From: Oscillospiraceae bacterium
Lineage (GTDB): Bacteria; Bacillota; Clostridia; Oscillospirales; Ruminococcaceae
Assembly: GCA_009784765.1 (NCBI GenBank)
Contig: WQXP01000010.1
Location: forward strand, 1 to 15,811
DNA length: 15,811 bases
Reading direction: 5' to 3'
The position numbers and the translations under genes are program-made. Every line of letters begins with the position of its first letter. Positions within the stretch are counted from its first letter, which is position 1. Under the pieces are notes generated by a model. That model was not told where the DNA came from and did no database searches. It worked only from the letters and a program-made list of their open reading frames with translations. Below, piece by piece: positions 12,362 through 15,811 of the stretch.

Positions 12362-12625
12362 CTATTCAGCGAAACCGCTTTCAACGAGTTTCACCAACCC
12401 GTCAACTGCGAGTTGTTCGTCTGCACCGTCTGCCATGATTTTGATGTTAGAACCCTCAATAATCCCGAGTGAGAGAATCCCTAACAAACTCTTGGCGTTG
12501 ACTCTGCGTTCTTCTTTTTCCACCCAAATCGACGATTTATACTCGTTCGCTTTTTGAATGAAAAACGTCGCAGGCCTTGCGTGCAAACCAACCTGATTCT
12601 TGACTTCGACTTCTTTTACCAACAT
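12362..12625 (-). CDS. ptsH: phosphocarrier protein HPr
   Basis: 87 residues from an ATG with GGAGG 8 nt upstream. The active-site His15 lies in VGLHARPATFF and the regulatory Ser46 in VNAKSLLGILSLG, so it can be phosphorylated by enzyme I at His15 and by HPr kinase at Ser46; the latter is a hallmark of catabolite control through CcpA in Bacillota. The length is standard. In the cytoplasm it passes phosphate from PEP through enzyme I to sugar-specific EII proteins. Neither ptsI nor hprK is nearby. It has its own strong promoter and a 46-nt leader containing a small CGGC/GCCG hairpin, and is followed by a hairpin repeat element. Crh-like proteins lack His15, so HPr is the better name. Confidence 0.95.
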   Translation of the reverse strand: MLVKEVEVKNQVGLHARPATFFIQKANEYKSSIWVEKEERRVNAKSLLGILSLGIIEGSNIKIMADGADEQLAVDGLVKLVESGFAE

Positions 12626-12677
12626 ACGTATTACCTCCATTACGGCTGAATTGCCGAGTTCTTTTTTCCTACTTCTT

Positions 12678-12706
12678 ATTATAGCTGTTAATTTACATTT
12701 CGTCAA
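12678..12706 (-). promoter_or_regulatory. sigma-A promoter of ptsH
   Basis: TTGACG (12706-12701), a 17-bp spacer and TATAAT (12683-12678) on the minus strand. The expected start site is near 12671. Confidence 0.8.
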
Positions 12707-12748
12707 TAGCGTTTATTACTAAATATATGCCAATCTTATTGAAAAATT

Positions 12749-12765
12749 TTGTGCAAGTTGCACAA
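12749..12765 (-). terminator. hairpin with T run after trmD
   Basis: Perfect 7-bp stem TTGTGCA / TGCACAA with a three-base loop, followed on the minus strand by AATTTTTC, 15 nt after the trmD stop. It is a moderate candidate for the end of the ftsEX-rimM-trmD transcript. Confidence 0.55.
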
Positions 12766-12779
12766 TGGGGCAACCTGTG

Positions 12780-13463
12780 CTACATTAAGTCGGGGCGTTT
12801 ACTATATGTTGTATTAAGCGATTCGCTCTCTCGCCATTTCTCGATGTTCTCGTGATGACCCGACAACAGCACCGTGGGAACGCCGCGGTTTCGCCAAGCT
12901 TCCGGGCGGGTGTACAGCGGGTGTTCGAGAACGCCGCTCTGCCAGTGGCTGTCTCTGGAATAAGCCTCTGCATTCGGCAGAACCCCCTCCTGCAACCGTG
13001 CAACTGCGTCAATTAACATCAGCGCGGGGAGTTCGCCCCCTGTTACCACATAATCACCGACGCTGATTTCCGTGAAGGGCAGTTCCTCAAGCACGCGATT
13101 GTCTACACCCTCATAATGACCGCACAGCATGAAAAGCCACGGCTCTTTCGCGAGGGTTTTCACAAGCCCTTGGGTAAGAGTTTTGCCCTGAGGCGACATA
13201 TATATAAGCTTAGGGGGCTTCCCCTTAAATTCGCGCAGAGTAACCTCATTGATACAGCGGTAAATCGGCTCAGCCTGCATGACCATTCCCGTGCCGCCGC
13301 CGTAGGGCTTATCGTCTACTCGGCGGTGCTTGTCGTCGGTATAATCGCGAATATTATGGCACGCAACTTGAATCGCCCCTGCTTTTCTTGCTCTGCCGAT
13401 TATGCTCGCCGACAGATATGCCTCGCACACATCGGGGAACAGTGTTGCTACGTCTACTCTCAT
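12780..13463 (-). CDS. trmD: tRNA (guanine-N1)-methyltransferase TrmD
   Basis: 227 residues. It methylates N1 of G37 in tRNAs that read CNN-type codons, using S-adenosylmethionine, and so prevents +1 frameshifting. Family motifs: YGGGTGM (54-60), LCGHYEGVD (113-121) and the knot motif SVGDYVVTGGE (134-144), with the C-terminal YTRPEAW and VLLSGHH regions and the RPDL ending. The ATG overlaps the rimM stop by 4 nt (ATGA), so translation is coupled. In many bacteria rplS follows trmD; here a hairpin and the ptsH promoter follow instead. Length is slightly short but complete. Confidence 0.97.
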   Translation of the reverse strand: MRVDVATLFPDVCEAYLSASIIGRARKAGAIQVACHNIRDYTDDKHRRVDDKPYGGGTGMVMQAEPIYRCINEVTLREFKGKPPKLIYMSPQGKTLTQGLVKTLAKEPWLFMLCGHYEGVDNRVLEELPFTEISVGDYVVTGGELPALMLIDAVARLQEGVLPNAEAYSRDSHWQSGVLEHPLYTRPEAWRNRGVPTVLLSGHHENIEKWRESESLNTTYSKRPDLM

Positions 13464-14053
13464 AAATCGAACAAGCCTTCCAAAGGGCGGATTTTGATTA
13501 CGCCCGCGTCTGTGTCTGTGCTGATTAGCACTTCTTTTATTGCAGGAAATAACAGCTCTCTCGGACTCCGCTCACCGTTGGCGTGCTGCGCGTCGTCGGG
13601 CAAAGCCCGACTTCCTTGCGTCCCGAACTTTGTATCAATGACATACACATCTTTAGGCGCGTCTTGCAAAATATTCGTAACGTGTCCGTAAACGATTTCC
13701 GGGTTATCCGCGTCTATGACTTTCAGCCCGATTAAATCAGCAATAAACCACGTATCATCAGGAAGCTCCCACTCTTCACGGGGGACGAACAGGCATTGAT
13801 TCACGAATACCTCTGCGTTTCCTATATCGTCAATTCCTTCGATTTTGACAACAACAAATCCGCTGCGAATGCTCGTGAGGGTAACATCTATAGGCTTAGG
13901 CGGTGTTTTTGAACTCCCCTCGTCGCCTATGTGCAGACAATCCGCGAACTCCACAAGCACTTCAGGGGAATCGCAACGCAACTGCGCCCTCAAGTGCCCT
14001 TTCAACCCTTGCGGCTTAGTGATTTTAGCGACTTCGATATAGTCTTTGTTCAT
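13460..14053 (-). CDS. rimM: ribosome maturation factor RimM
   Basis: 197 residues, longer than the usual 165-175. The N-terminal barrel begins with VAKITKPQGLKGHLRA; the C-terminal PRC-like barrel begins with the conserved WFIADLIGLKV (102-112) and continues with LLFPAIKEVLISTD. RimM assists assembly of the 30S subunit head around protein S19. The extra length is mainly an insertion at about 141-166 (including GSRALPDDAQ), where the family normally has a short loop before L-x-P-A-[IV]-K-E. Part of the insert is encoded by the CGGGC-AAA-GCCCG repeat core. The ribosome binding site AGGAG overlaps the ftsX stop. Overlap with trmD shows they are one operon. Confidence 0.95.
   Translation of the reverse strand: MNKDYIEVAKITKPQGLKGHLRAQLRCDSPEVLVEFADCLHIGDEGSSKTPPKPIDVTLTSIRSGFVVVKIEGIDDIGNAEVFVNQCLFVPREEWELPDDTWFIADLIGLKVIDADNPEIVYGHVTNILQDAPKDVYVIDTKFGTQGSRALPDDAQHANGERSPRELLFPAIKEVLISTDTDAGVIKIRPLEGLFDL
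13595..13611. repeat. CGGGC-AAA-GCCCG repeat core inside rimM
   Basis: Perfect 7-bp inverted repeat GTCGGGC AAA GCCCGAC. The 13-base core CGGGCAAAGCCCG is identical to those in the elements at 6239-6295 and 12303-12360, although the TGTCAAG and CTTCTT borders are absent. It encodes RALPDD of RimM. Confidence 0.7.
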
Positions 14054-14068
14054 GTTGGTAACGCACTC

Positions 14069-14971
14069 CTAAACTTTCAGATGTTTGCCCATGCTCATGA
14101 TAATCCCCGTCGCACTGAGAACCGCCCCTGCTGTGCAATTCGCAACAAGCACAATCAGCGAAATGCTGTCGAACGCCAGCAACTCACCAAGCCCGAGAAC
14201 CGCCCAAAGAGCGACTTCTTCCCCGAACATAGCTATGACAGAATCATAGGAATACCGCGTCAAAACCCACGAAAGTACCCCTGCCAAAATCCCGATGAAC
14301 ATTCCCTCAATAAAGAAAGGAATGCGGACAAAAGCGTTCGTCGCACCTACATATTTCATAATGTTGATTTCTTGTCGCCGTGAGAACACGCTGGCCCTTG
14401 ACGAGTTGTAGACTATAATCAAACAAACGGTAATCAGCGCGATTATGATTGCACCGCCCACCACAGTAAGGGTATTTCTCGCACTGATGAACAGCTCTGC
14501 GAAGTCGTGAGGGGCATTAACGCGGATTACGCCCGTAATCTCGCGGAACTCTGCTGCTGCTGCTGCGATTTTCGTAATGTCGTTAATCGTCACAACAAAG
14601 GTATTCGGCATGGGGTTAAAGTCCATGTGTTCATACAGAGAAGCCTCGTCCGGGAACAGTTGTTGATGATTCGCCCAGGTTTCCTCCCGAGAACGGAACT
14701 CAACTTGCGCGCTGTGGACATTACTGCGCAAAGCCGACGAAATCGCATTCGTAACCTCGTCCGGGAGTTCCCCTCCGCTGAAAACCAACACCTGGTTTTG
14801 GTTCTCTACATATTCCAACACTAAGTTGATATTAACCGCCGTAAGCGCAGACAACCCTACCATCAGAAGGCTCACTAAAAGAATGCAAAAACTCGCGAAT
14901 GACATCATTCGGTTATACCACACCGAATGGATTCCCTGCCGAACAAGAAAAGTGAAGTTATGCCATCTCAT
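14069..14971 (-). CDS. ftsX: cell division protein FtsX
   Basis: 300 residues with four membrane segments at about 22-46, 174-196, 215-242 and 268-290, and a large external loop (about 47-170) between the first two, as in the FtsX family. With FtsE it forms an ABC-type complex that does not transport but transmits ATP hydrolysis to peptidoglycan hydrolases outside the cell (CwlO or PcsB type in Bacillota). The conserved segment SRRQEINIMKYVGATNAFVRIPF is the coupling region facing FtsE. The start codon directly abuts the ftsE stop with no spacing, so they are coupled. The gene is followed after 15 nt by rimM. An alanine run (AAAAAEF) sits in the external loop. Confidence 0.95.
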   Translation of the reverse strand: MRWHNFTFLVRQGIHSVWYNRMMSFASFCILLVSLLMVGLSALTAVNINLVLEYVENQNQVLVFSGGELPDEVTNAISSALRSNVHSAQVEFRSREETWANHQQLFPDEASLYEHMDFNPMPNTFVVTINDITKIAAAAAEFREITGVIRVNAPHDFAELFISARNTLTVVGGAIIIALITVCLIIVYNSSRASVFSRRQEINIMKYVGATNAFVRIPFFIEGMFIGILAGVLSWVLTRYSYDSVIAMFGEEVALWAVLGLGELLAFDSISLIVLVANCTAGAVLSATGIIMSMGKHLKV

Positions 14972-15682
14972 TTACTTTTCTCCCTCCCCGCTCGTGCTTG
15001 CGGAACTGCGTCCTGCGATAAAATCATCGAAGACGACTTTTCCTTTTTTGAGGTTGATAATCCGCCCGCCGAAATACTGCACCAAGTCATGCTCATGCGT
15101 TACCATAATCACAGTCGTGCCGCACCTGTTTATATCCATGAGCAGTTCGACAATCTCGTAAGACAAGCGCGGGTCGATATTCCCTGTCGGCTCGTCCGCG
15201 ATAATCAGCCCCGGGTCTGTGGCGAATGCGCGGGCAATCCCCACACGCTGGCGTTCCCCCCCCGACAACTGTGACGGGTAAGACTTGCCTCTGTCCGCAA
15301 GCTTGACAAGGTTCAGCACATAAGGCACCCTCTGCCTTATGAACCGTTTCGGCTTATCAACCACCCTCAGAACAAAGGCGACGTTCTCAAACACTGTCAT
15401 GCCCGGAATCAAGCGAAAGTCTTGAAACACCATGCCTATGGAACGCCGAAACTTCGGCATTTTGCTCTTCTTGAGTTTCGCTATGTTATATCCGTTGACG
15501 AATACTCGCCCTTTTGTCGGAAGGTGTTCCCCTGTCAGCAGTTTGAGCAGTGTGCTTTTCCCTGCCCCGGAGTCCCCGACGATAAAGACGAACTCACCGT
15601 CGTTTATGCGAATGTTGACATCGCGCAGCGCGTCAACTCCGCTCTCTTTGTAGAATACATCTACGTTTTTAAGTTCTACCAT
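14972..15682 (-). CDS. ftsE: cell division ATP-binding protein FtsE
   Basis: 236 residues. ABC ATPase motifs in order: Walker A GDSGAGKST (36-44), Q-loop Gln87 in MVFQDFRL, signature LSGGERQRVGIARA (139-152), Walker B LIIADEPTGNID with Asp163 and Glu164, and the switch His196 in VTHEHDL. FtsE binds FtsX at the inner membrane face and powers control of cell wall hydrolysis at the septum or side wall. The phrase DFRLIPGMTVFENVAF is characteristic of FtsE compared with other ABC ATPases. It starts 2 nt after the preceding gene (AAA spacing) with GATGGAG upstream, so the operon probably extends to the right of the window. Confidence 0.97.
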   Translation of the reverse strand: MVELKNVDVFYKESGVDALRDVNIRINDGEFVFIVGDSGAGKSTLLKLLTGEHLPTKGRVFVNGYNIAKLKKSKMPKFRRSIGMVFQDFRLIPGMTVFENVAFVLRVVDKPKRFIRQRVPYVLNLVKLADRGKSYPSQLSGGERQRVGIARAFATDPGLIIADEPTGNIDPRLSYEIVELLMDINRCGTTVIMVTHEHDLVQYFGGRIINLKKGKVVFDDFIAGRSSASTSGEGEK

Positions 15683-15684
15683 TT

Positions 15685-15811
15685 TTACTCCATCTCAAAT
15701 CCCATTTGCCCGTCTTGTCGGGCTGCCGCCCGTGCCTTTTTGTTGACTTCTTTTGCGAGAGGAACGCTTAACCTCTCACCGTCTAATATTTGCTGAATCG
15801 TAACAATCTTG
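15685..15811 (-). CDS. C-terminal 41 residues of an unrecognised protein
   Basis: The frame is open from the window edge to TAA at 15687-15685, ending 2 nt before the ftsE start, so it is probably in the same operon. The visible part begins KIVTIQQILDGERLSVPLA and ends in a basic then acidic tail (ARAAARQDG, FEME). The phrase TIQQILDGERLxxP is reminiscent of the last residues of some DNA methyltransferases of the N6/N4 type, but too little is visible to decide. No function is assigned. Confidence 0.55.
   Translation of the reverse strand, partial: KIVTIQQILDGERLSVPLAKEVNKKARAAARQDGQMGFEME

Noticed and set aside
1..15811. CRISPR arrays, tRNA or rRNA genes
   Set aside because: No regularly spaced repeats with unique spacers and no tRNA- or rRNA-like sequences were seen; the heptamer repeats lack spacers.

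Overview
The window looks like chromosomal DNA from an anaerobic low-to-mid-GC Bacillota, probably class Clostridia. This is inferred from gene content: a Noc/ParB-type partition protein, an HPr with both His15 and Ser46, FtsEX, a YqhQ-type (DUF1385) membrane protein, and the IscU/NifU-like scaffold plus GGGtGRT pair. Strong AGGAGG-type ribosome binding sites, TTG starts and consensus TTGACA-17-TATAAT promoters agree with this. No species can be named.

Layout. Bases 1-1450 (plus strand) hold the C-terminal part of a secreted chymotrypsin-fold serine protease, a small membrane protein and a lipoprotein with an Ig-like domain. A strong two-way terminator at 1464-1490 separates them from the rest, which is almost all on the minus strand. 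From the right edge leftwards: the tail of an unrecognised gene, ftsE-ftsX-rimM-trmD in one tight run, ptsH (HPr) under its own promoter, yqhQ-trpS, an Fe-S scaffold-like gene with a GGGtGRT gene under a perfect promoter, a toxin-antitoxin remnant region, noc/parB, then rlmB overlapping a 978-residue membrane protein, and finally a monocistronic acidic protein.

Most notable points. (1) The 978-aa protein has the eight-helix plan and nucleotide-binding landmarks of a P1B-type ATPase, but the phosphorylation, actuator, metal-binding and hinge motifs are all degenerate, and about 395 charged residues precede the membrane part; it looks like a P-type ATPase pseudoenzyme. (2) Bases 7359-8329 are a scar of toxin-antitoxin modules: an intact MntA-type antitoxin, a HepT-type HEPN toxin broken by an internal deletion and frameshift, a fragment of a zeta-toxin-like P-loop kinase, and a 37-bp duplication of the GGGtGRT 3' end flanking the module. 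(3) Two families of small repeats are interspersed: TTGACAR heptamers that provide the stop codons of two genes and lie inside a third, and a CGGGC-AAA-GCCCG hairpin element placed 1-2 nt after the stop codons of two genes, with its core also inside rimM. (4) rlmB appears to be transcribed from a perfect promoter that leaves only about 4 nt of leader. (5) A 14-bp perfect inverted repeat brackets the promoter and start codon of noc/parB.

Working together: the minus-strand genes are mostly housekeeping (translation accuracy, rRNA and tRNA methylation, division, chromosome partition, sugar-transport regulation). The accessory content is concentrated at the left end and in the toxin-antitoxin scar.
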